Assembly: GCF_023101665.1 (NCBI RefSeq) | Contig: NZ_CP082162.1 | Coordinates: forward strand, 186,001-250,000 | Direction of reading: 5' to 3' | DNA: 64,000 nucleotides | Origin: Bradyrhizobium sp. 195 | Lineage (GTDB): Bacteria > Pseudomonadota > Alphaproteobacteria > Rhizobiales > Xanthobacteraceae | Part shown: positions 1-8,993 of the stretch, piece by piece | Numbering within the stretch: the first letter of the stretch is position 1 | Layout of the letters: every line of letters begins with the position of its first letter | Program-made: the position numbers and the translations under genes | Notes under the pieces: generated by a model | Told to the model about the DNA's origin: nothing | Databases searched by the model: none | Seen by the model: the letters and a program-made list of their open reading frames with translations, nothing else

Positions 1-226
1 CCTCCGACGGAGACCATTGCTCGCTCTTCGATCGTGAAATCGTCGCAGCAAAGCTCTGTATTGCTTGAGCCTTTGGCAGGCTCGTTAGGCAAGCCGCCTC
101 TTGCCAGGGATCGACGTCTTGGCGTGCGAGTAGTGACAAGACGCTCAAGTTGCTCTGATCTGTCTCGCATATCGAGGCAAACAGGAAGGCGTCGTATTGA
201 GAGTCGAGACCGCACAGCCCGGCCAT
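1..226 (-). CDS. Hypothetical protein, C-terminus cut by the window edge
   Basis: An open frame reads on the minus strand from an ATG at 226 and is still open at base 1, so about 75 N-terminal residues are visible. The start is supported by an excellent Shine-Dalgarno GGGAGGA a few bases upstream (about 229-238). The protein begins MAGLCGLDSQYD and contains a LARQDVDPWQEAA segment. I remember this type of segment from small helical rhizobial proteins of unknown function. No catalytic motif, signal peptide or membrane segment is visible. Function unknown. Confidence 0.7.
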   Translation of the reverse strand, partial: MAGLCGLDSQYDAFLFASICETDQSNLSVLSLLARQDVDPWQEAACLTSLPKAQAIQSFAATISRSKSEQWSPSE

Positions 227-301
227 GATATCCTCCCATGACCTCATTGCTTCATCGGCGCTGCGGCGTCCTACGCGCCGTCGGCGGATTTTGATTGAAC
301 A

Positions 302-526
302 TCACAAGATTGATCGGTGCTTCATTCGCAACTTGGGCACACGGGCGCCCTGCCGTGTATCGCCCGGGGCGCCATGCGACTTCGCGGAAAAGCGAGTAAT
401 CTTGGGTGGATCGCTTGCCGGAAATGTACCCTCCAGCTCATCGTTCAGTCGACGATCGATCTCTCTCTTCTCCCACTGTGCAAAAGACTCTCTGGCGGTC
501 ACGACAATCTCCCTTCGTTTCTGCAT
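302..526 (-). CDS. Small hypothetical protein with an EGTFPASDPP motif
   Basis: A 74-residue protein whose middle reads RRLNDELEGTFPASDPP. This resembles a short motif recurrent in small alphaproteobacterial proteins of unknown function (family recalled from memory). The first 25 residues are charged and helical; the tail is basic and probably disordered. The first ATG is at 526, but an AGGGAG precedes an in-frame GTG at 502, which may be the true start. It lies between two other minus-strand genes and could be co-transcribed with them. No function can be assigned. Confidence 0.6.
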   Translation of the reverse strand: MQKRREIVVTARESFAQWEKREIDRRLNDELEGTFPASDPPKITRFSAKSHGAPGDTRQGARVPKLRMKHRSIL

Positions 527-565
527 GTGCCGCGCGACACGAAAGACCTGCTGGCCCCACGTGGG

Positions 566-1078
566 CTATGCGGCGATGGCTTCAAGCTGCTCGACCTGTT
601 TGCGGTGTAGCAGCAGCAAGTAAATGAGCTTCGCATTCAGTTTGGAGTCGAATATGTCCACGACAGCATCCTCGATCATGTCGGCCAGCATGGCCTGATT
701 GCGGCTTGCAAATCTGATCCGGCTTCGGAGACTGCAATCGATATTGGGAATGGCGTCCGCCGCCTTTGCGCGAAGCATGCCGGTCCCGCCTCTCGCGGCA
801 ATCTCCTTTCTGAGCAGGATGCAAATCGCTCCTTGGCCCATTTCGGCCTCTAAAGCCAGGTCTGCAAGATGGGTGCAGGCCGCACGACCGATCGCTGCGT
901 ATGCGGTCAGGCCGATGTGTTCGCCGTCAAGCAGATGCTTGAGAAAGCGCAGTATCTCCTCTTTGGACCAATAGCCAAAGTAGCTGGAGCCGAGCGCATT
1001 TGCCTTGAGAGGAGAGGGCGCAAACTGCCGGATTGTGACGTCCGCGTTCGTTTGTTGGGGTACCCGGGCTTTCCGCAT
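566..1078 (-). CDS. Helical ferritin-like protein (DUF6306-type)
   Basis: A 170-residue, mostly helical soluble protein. It has an early YWSKEEILRFLKHLLDGEH segment followed by AYAAIGRAA and alternating acidic and hydrophobic helices. This resembles the DUF6306-type family, an assignment from memory and not from a search. A ferritin-like bundle would fit the E/H spacing, but no metal-binding residues are proven. The start at 1078 has AGGGAAA upstream. It sits with other small genes around the PAS and Rnk genes, suggesting a stress or regulatory neighbourhood, which is inference. Confidence 0.65.
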   Translation of the reverse strand: MRKARVPQQTNADVTIRQFAPSPLKANALGSSYFGYWSKEEILRFLKHLLDGEHIGLTAYAAIGRAACTHLADLALEAEMGQGAICILLRKEIAARGGTGMLRAKAADAIPNIDCSLRSRIRFASRNQAMLADMIEDAVVDIFDSKLNAKLIYLLLLHRKQVEQLEAIAA

Positions 1079-1321
1079 GATGTCGTTTCCCTGCGAGAAC
1101 GAGAAGGATCTGCAGTCCTTGGCTCATTGGGCCATCGATGTCTTGGGCTGCCGCGCACCAGTACCGGCTATTCGGTCGAGTTCGACAAGCGAAAAGTAGT
1201 GCAAGTTTGCATCAAGAATGTTGTTGGCTCGTGGGAGCGCGACGGGTGCGCTTGCGCCAAGCTCCTGTCGCGCTTCCTTGCGACCGCGCAGCGTAGAGTC
1301 GAGCGGCTATGACCGCCGAAG

Positions 1322-1726
1322 TCAGGCCGCGCGTGTTGCAGAACGCTCTCGCTCGATGCGTTCGGTGACGTCGCGGGCCATGGCGACCGAGCCAAGCACG
1401 TCGCCGTCGACACCCTTCACGAGGGCAAAGGTCATCTCGACGTAGAGCTTGCGTCCGCTCTTATGCAGGGCTCGCGTCAAAGTCGGACGACCTTGTAGCT
1501 TCAATACGCCGGTTGACATAGCTGCGTCGAACCCCCGCCAATGCGGAGCGCGCAGATGCTCTGGAATGATCAGATCGAGACGTTGGCCGAGCGCCTCTTC
1601 CGAGGGGAAGCCGAACATGGCCACCGAAGCGCGATTCCATCGCGCGATCTCACCCGATCGGTCTGCGTAGATGACGGCGTCGGCAATTTGATCGAGAATT
1701 ATCTCAGACAAGAGGTCGTTTTCCAT
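1322..1726 (-). CDS. PAS-domain protein (stand-alone sensor)
   Basis: A 134-residue protein that is essentially one PAS domain. It contains the typical core 'ADAVIYADRSGEIARWN', 'FGFPSEEALGQ', 'RALHKSGRKLYVEM' and a C-terminal PAC-like end 'GSVAMARDVTERIERE'. PAS domains bind small ligands or cofactors and mediate dimerisation. No kinase, GGDEF or HTH output domain is attached, so it probably signals through a partner. The ATG at 1726 is preferred over upstream in-frame starts because GAGGG lies just before it. The ligand is unknown. Confidence 0.8.
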   Translation of the reverse strand: MENDLLSEIILDQIADAVIYADRSGEIARWNRASVAMFGFPSEEALGQRLDLIIPEHLRAPHWRGFDAAMSTGVLKLQGRPTLTRALHKSGRKLYVEMTFALVKGVDGDVLGSVAMARDVTERIERERSATRAA

Positions 1727-1870
1727 GGAGCCCTCTAGTAAACGATATCCTCTGGCCATGGTGGGGCGTTCCGTCGTCAACTCTCGCGGGGCGCCGAAGT
1801 TCACGTTGCAGCGCTTGAACCGTCGAGTACATCGGAAACGACGCTCAAGCGTAAGAGTCGCAGAAGGCTA

Positions 1871-1887
1871 GATCAATTTTCTTGATC
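1871..1887. promoter_or_regulatory. Inverted repeat GATCAA-N5-TTGATC upstream of rnk
   Basis: GATCAA (1871-1876) and TTGATC (1882-1887) form a perfect inverted repeat around TTTTC, about 80 bases before the Rnk gene and 145 bases before the divergent PAS gene. Half-sites resemble Fnr/FixK half-sites, but their order is reversed relative to the TTGAT-N4-ATCAA box, so this is not a canonical FixK site. A regulator-binding role is inference. Confidence 0.35.
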
Positions 1888-1965
1888 ATGACGCGCAATG
1901 TTTTTCGCTTGCGGATAGCAAGCGGTGAGCGAAAATAGCGAGGTTCGACCCGCCAGGAGTCCGCC

Positions 1966-2436
1966 ATGAATACGCCCGACGACCATCCGATTGCACTTCC
2001 TCCAGTCATGCTTTCAGAAGCGGATCGAGACAGGCTATACGCCATCGCTATCTCCGCGCTGACGAACAGCCGTATGGCGTCGTCCGCATCGAACGTACTA
2101 CGGGAGATATCTCGGGCGAGAATCGTCCCTGATGACGAGCTCCCAGAGAACGTCGTAGCAGTCAACTCGCATGTGGACGTGCGCGATAATGTTACCGGCA
2201 CGACAAGGCAGGTCGTCCTCGTCATGCCCCACGAAACGTCGGAACAACCGAACGCGGTTTCGGTATTGAGTCCCCTGGGAGCAGCCTTGATCGGACTATC
2301 GGAAGGCCACTCGGTCGATTGGTGTTCAGCAAGCGGCGAGCCGAGCAGCGTGACGGTCCTCCGGTCGACAGCGAGTTCGGCAAAATCGCCAGCCCATGAC
2401 GACCGGCATGTATCGCGCGGTCAGTCCCGTTCATGA
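1966..2436 (+). CDS. rnk: Rnk-like nucleoside diphosphate kinase regulator (GreA/GreB C-terminal fold)
   Basis: A 156-residue protein. Residues about 10-50 form the helical N-terminus (LPPVMLSEADRDRLYAIA). Residues about 65-125 carry the GreA/GreB-type C-terminal domain, with 'VVLVMPHET' and the diagnostic 'GAALIGLSEGHSVDW'. Rnk proteins bind RNA polymerase without the long GreA coiled coil and influence nucleotide pools. The last 30 residues lack family character and may be an extension or result from a late frameshift. The ATG has AGGAGT upstream. Confidence 0.85.
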   Translation: MNTPDDHPIALPPVMLSEADRDRLYAIAISALTNSRMASSASNVLREISRARIVPDDELPENVVAVNSHVDVRDNVTGTTRQVVLVMPHETSEQPNAVSVLSPLGAALIGLSEGHSVDWCSASGEPSSVTVLRSTASSAKSPAHDDRHVSRGQSRS

Positions 2437-2656
2437 AGGATTGGGTCCCATGTGGTACAATTTTCACGGCCGCGCACGACGTCCGCGCTGTCGAGGTCGA
2501 GTTTCACATCCGATTGAACGGCGCTTCGTTCCGGCCGAGCTCGCGGTGCTCGGCCGGTTCTCTTCGGCCAGTTCTGATATCATTGCCCCTCGCGCCGGCT
2601 AGAATGGATCGCCGCGACGAGCAACGATCCTCTGTGCTCGTTGTCTGCCTCGAAGG

Positions 2657-3340
2657 TCAGGAGAACTTCTCGGCAAACTGCTTTGCCAGAGCGTCGGCAG
2701 TGGCATCGGCGATTTGATAGATGTGATGCTTCATCTCTTCCCAGGTTTGAGCCTCGGCATCGTACTGATGATCGGTCAATTGCTGGATCTGCTGGATGTG
2801 ATGACTACCGTGGGCCTGGAGCAGGCCGTTCACTGTATCCTTCTGCAGATATGGGTTTGCCTTGCTCAGAAAGTTTGCAATCTCCTCAGCGTTCGACGTC
2901 AGAGACTGAGTTGCCGCGCCTTGCCTGGTGGCGTCGCCTGCGACCGTCGCTGCAAGATAGGCCTTTACGGCACCATAGTGCCCCGCAAGGAGCTTGAAGA
3001 AGGCGTCCTTGGCCGCTGCGCCGTAGAATGGCTCTACGGTCGCGGCGATGGATTGAGCGTTGGCAACGGCTTGTCGTTCTGCCGTTTTTGCGATCGCTCC
3101 CTGTTTTTCGATCGTCGCGAGCGAGACGGCTCTTACCCAGAAAATGTGGCCGATCCAAAGATCGCGGAGCGTGGCCGCCGTCTCGGAAGTCTTGTCGGTG
3201 CGAGCGTTTCCCTTGTTTGGGCGCGAGCGCCTGGCGGCGGCGAACGCGCTGTTGGAGAGAGGCAGAAGACCGGCAATAGCGGCGCCGACGGTGAGAAGCT
3301 CACGACGATGGGCAAGCTGCCGTACTACGTCTCGCGACAT
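2657..3340 (-). CDS. Exported helical protein of unknown function
   Basis: A 227-residue protein with an N-terminal export signal (RRELLTVGAAIAGLLPL then SNSAFA, cleavage near residue 34). The paired arginines suggest possible Tat export. The mature part is almost entirely helical, with an HGSHHIQQIQQL stretch rich in His and Gln near residue 180, which might bind metal. The start at 3340 is chosen for a near-perfect AAGGAGG seven bases upstream; an upstream in-frame ATG lacks this. I do not recognise the family. The gene points away from the universal stress gene downstream. Confidence 0.75.
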   Translation of the reverse strand: MSRDVVRQLAHRRELLTVGAAIAGLLPLSNSAFAAARRSRPNKGNARTDKTSETAATLRDLWIGHIFWVRAVSLATIEKQGAIAKTAERQAVANAQSIAATVEPFYGAAAKDAFFKLLAGHYGAVKAYLAATVAGDATRQGAATQSLTSNAEEIANFLSKANPYLQKDTVNGLLQAHGSHHIQQIQQLTDHQYDAEAQTWEEMKHHIYQIADATADALAKQFAEKFS

Positions 3341-3920
3341 CAAAACCTCCTTGGGCGGACCTGAGCCGCTTTGTTGTGTGCTTGAGAGAACTGTATTCAT
3401 CTGTGGTTGAGCGACGCAAACGAAATTCGTTGCCAGTTCAATGCAAGTTCGATGCAGGTGGATGTTCGACCGACAGCGTCGGATCCCTTGTCGCTTCGTC
3501 GCATGTCACACCTTCGAGCATTCTCGAGTTGTGCGTTGGTGCCGCACGAAATCCCGCAGCAACAAAACTGATATCAAGTGTTGATACATTTCGTTTGTCA
3601 AACTTGATCCCGGACATACGTTGATGACGGCTTAATCGTGCAGATCGTTGCGCCGAACGGCGTGCTGCTGAGGAATGCCGAGATGATGCGAACTTCCGCA
3701 AGTTTTCTTTTCGAAACGCTTCGGCTGGCCTTCGATGGTCGGTGGCGTCGACACCGTCCTGAAGGCTCAATGGCTATCGGCCATCTTTGCGCCAGCAGCT
3801 TGAGCGTATCGATGAAGGTGCCGGCCGCTCGCGCCGTCTATTGGGCCAAGATTGCCAGATGCTCGGCGGTCAGGCGTGTCGCTGCTGGCCGCGCACGTAA
3901 GTACGGAAAGGAAACCCGCA
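3341..3920. other. Intergenic region, divergent promoters expected
   Basis: A 580-base gap between the divergent exported-protein gene and the Usp/Liv operon. Open frames here have no coding character. A short TGATATCA palindrome and a neighbouring TTGATA lie near 3569-3590, and may belong to the promoter of one flank. No firm -35/-10 pair or known operator can be called. A GGAAAGGAAA purine run at 3905-3914 is the ribosome binding site of the Usp gene. Confidence 0.5.
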
Positions 3921-4403
3921 ATGTATAAGAAAATCCTGTTGGCTTTCGACGGCTCGCCCTGTGGCCGCGAGGCACTGGCGCAGGCGGAGACGTTGGCGTC
4001 AAGGTGCGGTGCGACGGTTCATCTTCTGGCGATCGTCGACGCTGCCGAAAGCATGCTCATCGGCGAAGCGATGACTTATATCCCGCAAAATCAGCAGTTT
4101 GTGATGCAGAAGGTGCTCGAAGAGGGCGTCAAGCGTTTCCAGCGCGCTGGATGCATAGCGACCAGCGAGATCCGGCATGGGAGGCCGGCCGAACAGATAG
4201 TGCTTTGTGCCCGCGAAATAGGCGCCAAGTTGATTGTTGTGGGCCATCGAGATCAAGGGGCCCTTGCGCGCTGGTTGAACGGATCGGTGGGCGAGTCGAT
4301 CTTGCATCAGCCGCCCTGCAGCGTTCTCATCGCCAAAAAGCCCCAGCGGACGGCGAGCAGCGTCGCGTCGATACCGCAATCGAAGGCGAGGAGGGGAGCA
4401 TGA
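3921..4403 (+). CDS. Universal stress protein (UspA family)
   Basis: A 160-residue single Usp domain. It has the N-terminal strand '[17 protein letters not shown]', a middle helical region, '[23 protein letters not shown]', and the ATP-binding-type loop '[16 protein letters not shown]' with G-x9-G-S geometry, ending 'PCSVLIAK'. This suggests the nucleotide-binding subclass. The ATG at 3921 follows a purine-rich ribosome site. The stop overlaps the start of the next gene (ATGA), so it is translationally coupled to the solute-binding protein of a Liv-type transporter. Usp proteins typically act in starvation or redox stress in the cytoplasm. Confidence 0.92.
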   Translation: MYKKILLAFDGSPCGREALAQAETLASRCGATVHLLAIVDAAESMLIGEAMTYIPQNQQFVMQKVLEEGVKRFQRAGCIATSEIRHGRPAEQIVLCAREIGAKLIVVGHRDQGALARWLNGSVGESILHQPPCSVLIAKKPQRTASSVASIPQSKARRGA

Positions 4404-5617
4404 GCTCCGTGTTCAGAATCTCCCGTCTGTCGGCGCTCCTGCTGTTTGCCGCTGCCGTCGCGATGCCGTCGGGCGAGGTTCTTGCAAAGGAGATCGTCTT
4501 GGGAGCGTCGGTACAACTGACGGGACCCGTCGCCAATACCGGCCGCTACTACCGCGACGCTTATCAGCTCGCGGTCGATCGCATTAATGCCGCGGGGGGC
4601 GTCAGGATCGGAAACGATTCATACAAGCTCACGCTCAAGCTGTACGACAATCAGTCCGACGTGAACTTGAGTGTGCGTCAGTACACGCAGTTGGTTTCGC
4701 AGGACAAGGTCGACTTCCTGCTGGGGCCGTTTGCGAGCAATTTCGCGCTGGCGGATTCGGCCGTCTCCGAAAAATACCGAGTTCCAATGGTGCAGGGGGG
4801 CGGCGCGTCCGACCAGATCTTCTCGCGCGGCTTCAAGTTCATCTTCGGGACGCTGGCGCCGGCCAGCAACTATTTTGGCTCGACGATCGAGATGTTGAAG
4901 GGGCTCGATCCTGCGCCCAAATCGGTCGCGCTGCTGTACGCGGACGATGCCTTCGACGTTTCGGTGGCGGAGGGGACTCGACCGAAATTAAAGAAGGCGG
5001 GTCTGACGTTGGTCATGGACGAGCGATACAGCACGAACGCCACGGACTTCAGTTCACTTCTGTCGCAGATCAAAAGCAAGAACATCGATGCGGTGCTGGT
5101 CGCTGGTCATGAGACCGAGATCCTGAATTTCGTGCGACAGGCGAAGAGTCTGGCGGTCGCTCCAAAGATGTATTCCTTCACTGTGGGCGTTCCCAGCGAG
5201 GATTTCCGCAAGGCGCTGGGCACGGATGCCGATTACGCCTTCGGCATGACAGCCTGGCTGCCTTCGGCAGACCTGAAGGACCGCTGGTTTGGCGATGCCG
5301 CGCAGTTCGCGGCCGTCTACAAGGCGAAGTTCGGCTACGACCCCGATTATCATGCAGCCTCCGGCGTCGCCGACGTGGAAGTCCTGGTGCAGGCCGCGGA
5401 AATGGCAGGCTCGACGGATCCCGCGAAGGTGCGCGACGCGCTCTCGAAAGTGAAGTTCGACAGCCTGTACGGTCCGGTTGAATTCAATGAGAGCGGCCAG
5501 ATCGATCTGCCCCAGACGGTCATTCAAGTTCAGGGTGGCCGCTTGGTCGCGATTTACGGCGGCAATGGCAAGATCGCGCCGCCGAAATATCCCATGCCGG
5601 CCTGGGACGTGCGCTAG
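4400..5617 (+). CDS. ABC transporter periplasmic solute-binding protein (branched-chain amino acid type)
   Basis: A 405-residue type I periplasmic binding protein. The signal peptide covers about residues 1-30 ([18 protein letters not shown]). The mature protein opens with '[21 protein letters not shown]', typical of the LivJ/LivK and amide-binding family. Later '[10 protein letters not shown]' and '[18 protein letters not shown]' fit the two-lobe fold. The true ligand is unknown; such proteins bind branched-chain amino acids, amides, urea or aromatic acids. The start at 4400 overlaps the Usp stop by four bases. It is followed by permease and ATPase genes of the same transporter. Confidence 0.9.
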   Translation: MSSVFRISRLSALLLFAAAVAMPSGEVLAKEIVLGASVQLTGPVANTGRYYRDAYQLAVDRINAAGGVRIGNDSYKLTLKLYDNQSDVNLSVRQYTQLVSQDKVDFLLGPFASNFALADSAVSEKYRVPMVQGGGASDQIFSRGFKFIFGTLAPASNYFGSTIEMLKGLDPAPKSVALLYADDAFDVSVAEGTRPKLKKAGLTLVMDERYSTNATDFSSLLSQIKSKNIDAVLVAGHETEILNFVRQAKSLAVAPKMYSFTVGVPSEDFRKALGTDADYAFGMTAWLPSADLKDRWFGDAAQFAAVYKAKFGYDPDYHAASGVADVEVLVQAAEMAGSTDPAKVRDALSKVKFDSLYGPVEFNESGQIDLPQTVIQVQGGRLVAIYGGNGKIAPPKYPMPAWDVR

Positions 5618-5656
5618 GCAGACTACGAACGGGCCTTCGGCTGAGAAGAGGAAGAT

Positions 5657-6520
5657 GTGGGCCTGCTCGCGCAAGTTCTTGTCAACGGAATGCTCCTGGG
5701 CGGTCTGTACGCCGTGATGGCGCTCGGTCTGGCCCTGGTCTGGGGCGTCCTCAATATCGTCAACCTTGCGCATGGCGCGTTCATCATGCTTGGCGGCTAT
5801 TTGTCCTGGTACCTCTACACTTATGCCGGCATCGACCCGTTTCTGGGGCTGCCGCTGACTGCTGTGGTGATGTTTGCGGTGGGATACGGCGTGCAGCGAG
5901 GCCTTTTGAACCTGATCGTCAGGGCCCCGATGTTCAACACTCTGCTGGTGACCTTCGGAATCGAGGTCGTGCTCACCTACTTGGCTCAGTTGGCGTTTTC
6001 AGCCGACTTTCGCACCATCAACCCGTCCTATGTCGGCGACAGCATCGCCTTGGGAACGGTGGTACTGCCGGTGTCGCGTCTTCTGGCGTTCGGCATTGCA
6101 ATCCTGCTGACTGTCAGCATGTGGCTCTTCTTGCTGCGCACACGACTCGGACGTGCGATCCGCGCCACCGCGCAAAATCTGGTCGCGGCCCGGCTCTACG
6201 GCGTCGAGCCCCGGCACCTCTACGCCATGACGTTTGGAATCGGGATTGCGCTGGCTGGCGCCGCCGGAGGCCTCTACGGAACGGTGTCGCAAATCAACCC
6301 CTATATCGGCGCGGCGCTGACGGCCAAATCCTTTGCCATCTCGATCATCGGCGGACTGGACAATCCGCTCGGTGTGATCGTCGGCGGCTTGTTCCTGGGA
6401 ATCCTGGAGTCCCTGACCGCACTCTATATCGGATCGACCTTCTCCGACGTGGCAAGCTTCGGCGTGCTGGTGTTGGTGCTGATCGTTCGCCCCAACGGTC
6501 TGCTCGGGAAAGCGGCATGA
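5657..6520 (+). CDS. Liv-type ABC transporter permease, LivH family
   Basis: A 287-residue polytopic membrane protein with about eight hydrophobic segments. It opens 'VLVNGMLLGGLYAVMALGL' and contains 'GVLNIVNLAHGAFIMLGGY', the hallmark of LivH permeases, plus the EAA-like loop 'RAIRATAQNLVAARLYG'. A GTG start follows GAGAAGAGGAAGA. The stop overlaps the next permease start by four bases. With the second permease it forms the membrane channel of the transporter begun by the gene at 4400. Confidence 0.92.
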   Translation: MGLLAQVLVNGMLLGGLYAVMALGLALVWGVLNIVNLAHGAFIMLGGYLSWYLYTYAGIDPFLGLPLTAVVMFAVGYGVQRGLLNLIVRAPMFNTLLVTFGIEVVLTYLAQLAFSADFRTINPSYVGDSIALGTVVLPVSRLLAFGIAILLTVSMWLFLLRTRLGRAIRATAQNLVAARLYGVEPRHLYAMTFGIGIALAGAAGGLYGTVSQINPYIGAALTAKSFAISIIGGLDNPLGVIVGGLFLGILESLTALYIGSTFSDVASFGVLVLVLIVRPNGLLGKAA

Positions 6521-7464
6521 AGGCGGCACGCACCATGCTACTTCTGGCCGCGATTGCCGTCCTGGCAGCGGTGCCGTGGTTCGGTTCGGACGTGCTCATC
6601 CAATTTGGCATCAATGCCCTGCTTTTGGCCGTTCTGGCGCAAGGCTGGAACGTCATCGGGGGCTATGCGGGCTATGCCTCCTTCGGAAATTCAGTCTTTT
6701 ACGGGCTCGGTAGCTACGGCGTGGCCATCGCGATGGCGCAGTGGCAATTGCCTTTCGGGGGCGGCCTCTTGTTCGGCGCGGCGCTTGCGGCTGTGTTTGC
6801 GGTGCTCATTGGAATTCCGGTGCTGCGGCTGAGGGGGCACTACTTCGCGATCGCGACGCTGGCGCTCGCCCAGGTCATGGCCGCGATCGTCTCCAACGTG
6901 AAACTGGCCGGGCGGAACGTCGGACTCGTCTTGCCGCCCCTCAACAACGACCCGCTGTTTTACGAGTTGTCGCTGCTGCTGCTCGTGCTCGCGACGCTGA
7001 CCGTTTACTGGCTGACGCGCAGCCGCTTCGGCTTTGGATTGATCGCCATCCGCGAAAATGAGGAAGGCGCGGCGGTGATGGGTGTCAATACGACCCTCTA
7101 CAAAACCGTGGCTTTTGCCATCTCGGGTGTATTCAGCGCGCTGGCGGGCGGCATTCACGCCTACTGGGTGACGTTCATCGACCCGGAAAGCGCATTCGAT
7201 ATCGGCCTGAACGTCAAGATGATCATCATGGCGGTATTTGGCGGGCCCGGGACGGTTTTCGGCCCCGTCGTCGGGGCTCTTTCGCTTTCGGCGCTCTCAG
7301 AGCTTCTGTCGAGCGAGATCACGAGTCTCGCGGGCCTGTTCTTCGGCGTTGTCGTCGTCGTTGCGGTCGTCGTGATGCCGCGCGGCCTGGCCGACGTGCT
7401 GCGGCGCTTTCGCTGCATGGGCTGGCGTTACTTCGCCGAAAATATTCGGAGCCATCAGCTATGA
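6517..7464 (+). CDS. Liv-type ABC transporter permease, LivM family
   Basis: A 315-residue permease, with typical LivM features: 'AQGWNVIGGYAGYASFGNSVFYGLGSY' is visible in part (about residues 42-68), then 'GIPVLRLRGHYFAIATLAL' and the cytoplasmic coupling loop 'IRENEEGAAVMGVN'. It has about nine transmembrane segments. The ATG at 6517 is chosen because it overlaps the LivH stop (ATGA); an earlier in-frame start would lie inside livH. Its end overlaps the ATPase gene start at 7461. Confidence 0.92.
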   Translation: MKAARTMLLLAAIAVLAAVPWFGSDVLIQFGINALLLAVLAQGWNVIGGYAGYASFGNSVFYGLGSYGVAIAMAQWQLPFGGGLLFGAALAAVFAVLIGIPVLRLRGHYFAIATLALAQVMAAIVSNVKLAGRNVGLVLPPLNNDPLFYELSLLLLVLATLTVYWLTRSRFGFGLIAIRENEEGAAVMGVNTTLYKTVAFAISGVFSALAGGIHAYWVTFIDPESAFDIGLNVKMIIMAVFGGPGTVFGPVVGALSLSALSELLSSEITSLAGLFFGVVVVVAVVVMPRGLADVLRRFRCMGWRYFAENIRSHQL

Positions 7465-8195
7465 CGGCGATGCTCGAAATCAGCCACGTCACCCGGCGCT
7501 TTGAGGGCCTGGTCGCCGTCGACGACGTCAGCTTCATGCTGCTGCGTGGCGAGATCCTCGGCCTGATCGGTCCGAACGGTGCAGGCAAATCAACGCTGGT
7601 CAGCCTGATAGGCGGAACGCTGGCTCCCAGCTCCGGCGACATCCTCTTCGAAGGAAGGTCCATTGTCCACTTGCCTGCATATCGCCGTGCGAGACTGGGC
7701 ATAGGCCGCACCTTCCAGATCATGCGTCCCTTTCCCGGTTTATCGGTCCTGGACAACGTCGCCGTGGGCGCACTGTTCGGACGGGGAGGCGGACAGGCCC
7801 AAATGGCGAAAGCCCGCGAGCAGGCCCGCGCTCAGCTGGAGTTCGTCGGACTGGCCAGAAATATCGATCAGCGCGCCGACGAATTGGGGGGGGCCGGCCG
7901 CAAGCGGCTCGAGCTGGCGAAGGCGTTGGCAATGAAGCCGAAGGTTCTTCTGTGCGATGAAGTCATGGCGGGTCTCAATCAGGTCGAGATTGAAGACGTG
8001 ATCGAAGTGATCCGCAAGGTTCGCAATGAGGGGATCAGCGTCCTCGTCATCGAGCACGTCATCAAGGCCATCAGGAGTCTGTCGGATCGGCTACTGGTGC
8101 TGAATCATGGCGTGAAGATCGCCGAGGGCGATCCGGGCCGCGTCCTGTCAAACCAAACGGTCGTCGAGGCCTATCTCGGCAAGAGGCGGGCATGA
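7461..8195 (+). CDS. Liv-type ABC transporter ATPase, LivG family
   Basis: A 244-residue ATP-binding subunit. Walker A is 'GPNGAGKST' (about residue 37) and Walker B 'VLLCDEVMAGL', with the H-loop in 'VLVIEHVIKAI'. The C-terminal 'VVEAYLGKR' is typical of LivG/LivF. The ABC signature region reads 'ELGGAGRKRLELAKAL', which departs from LSGGQ but keeps the local pattern seen in several LivG proteins. The gene overlaps both neighbours by four bases, so it is one unit of the operon at 3.9-8.9 kb. Confidence 0.92.
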   Translation: MTAMLEISHVTRRFEGLVAVDDVSFMLLRGEILGLIGPNGAGKSTLVSLIGGTLAPSSGDILFEGRSIVHLPAYRRARLGIGRTFQIMRPFPGLSVLDNVAVGALFGRGGGQAQMAKAREQARAQLEFVGLARNIDQRADELGGAGRKRLELAKALAMKPKVLLCDEVMAGLNQVEIEDVIEVIRKVRNEGISVLVIEHVIKAIRSLSDRLLVLNHGVKIAEGDPGRVLSNQTVVEAYLGKRRA

Positions 8196-8926
8196 AACCG
8201 GACCCGGCAGCCAAAGTGGTCCCGCTGCTTGCCGTGCGCGGAGTAAGTGCGGGCTACGGCGGAATGCCGGTCTTGCAGGACGTAACCCTGAAGATCTATG
8301 CGGCCGAGGTCGTGGCGCTGGTCGGCAGCAACGGGGCGGGCAAGACCACTCTGCTGCGCGCGCTGTCGCGCGTGCTTCCCTGCCAGGGCAGCATGACCTT
8401 GAATTCCCGGGATCTCTTGCCGATGACGTCTGACGGTGCCTTTAGAGCCGGCCTCGTACAGGTTCCTGAAGGTCGTCAGCTCTTCGACCGCATGACCGTA
8501 CGGGACAATCTGTTGATGGGCGCGTTCGTACGCGAGGACAAGTCTGGAATAAGCCGAGACCTGAACAGAATGTACTCTCTATTTCCGCGCCTGGCGGAGC
8601 GCCGGCGTCAGCTTGCCGGCAGCTTGTCGGGAGGCGAACAGCAAATGTGCGCGATGGCCCGCGGATTGATGGCCGCTCCGATCCTCTTGATGATCGACGA
8701 GATGAGCTTGGGGCTGGCACCGGTAGTCGTGGAGCAGTTGATCGATGCGCTGGTGGCGATCCGCAGCGATGGCGTGACAGTTCTGTTGGTCGAACAGGAC
8801 GTCAATCTTGCTCTGTCGGTTGCCGACCGAGGTTACGTCATGGAAAGCGGACATATCGCCCGCAGCGGGTCCGCCAAGCAGCTCATCGACGATCCAGAAG
8901 TCCGACGTGCGTATCTCGGGCTTTGA
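8192..8926 (+). CDS. Liv-type ABC transporter ATPase, LivF family
   Basis: A 244-residue ATPase, the second nucleotide-binding subunit of the first Liv-type transporter. Walker A 'GSNGAGKTT', signature 'SLSGGEQQMCAMARGL', Walker B 'ILLMIDEMSLGLAP' and the H-loop region 'VLLVEQDVNLAL' are all intact, and it ends 'RRAYLGL' as LivF proteins do. It overlaps livG by four bases and closes the set of transporter genes. A small gene follows after 67 bases. Confidence 0.93.
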   Translation: MKPDPAAKVVPLLAVRGVSAGYGGMPVLQDVTLKIYAAEVVALVGSNGAGKTTLLRALSRVLPCQGSMTLNSRDLLPMTSDGAFRAGLVQVPEGRQLFDRMTVRDNLLMGAFVREDKSGISRDLNRMYSLFPRLAERRRQLAGSLSGGEQQMCAMARGLMAAPILLMIDEMSLGLAPVVVEQLIDALVAIRSDGVTVLLVEQDVNLALSVADRGYVMESGHIARSGSAKQLIDDPEVRRAYLGL

Positions 8927-8993
8927 GACCTCGGCCCGCGACGGCGCGGAGGAAGGACAGTTTCGTGCCATCCGGAAAGGAGAGGACGTTGAA

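Noticed and set aside
4004..4399. Upstream extension of the solute-binding protein frame by 132 codons
   Set aside because: It overlaps the Usp gene in another frame, and the signal peptide begins exactly at 4400.
6121..6516. Upstream extension of the LivM frame
   Set aside because: It lies antiphase inside livH; the real start overlaps the livH stop at 6517.
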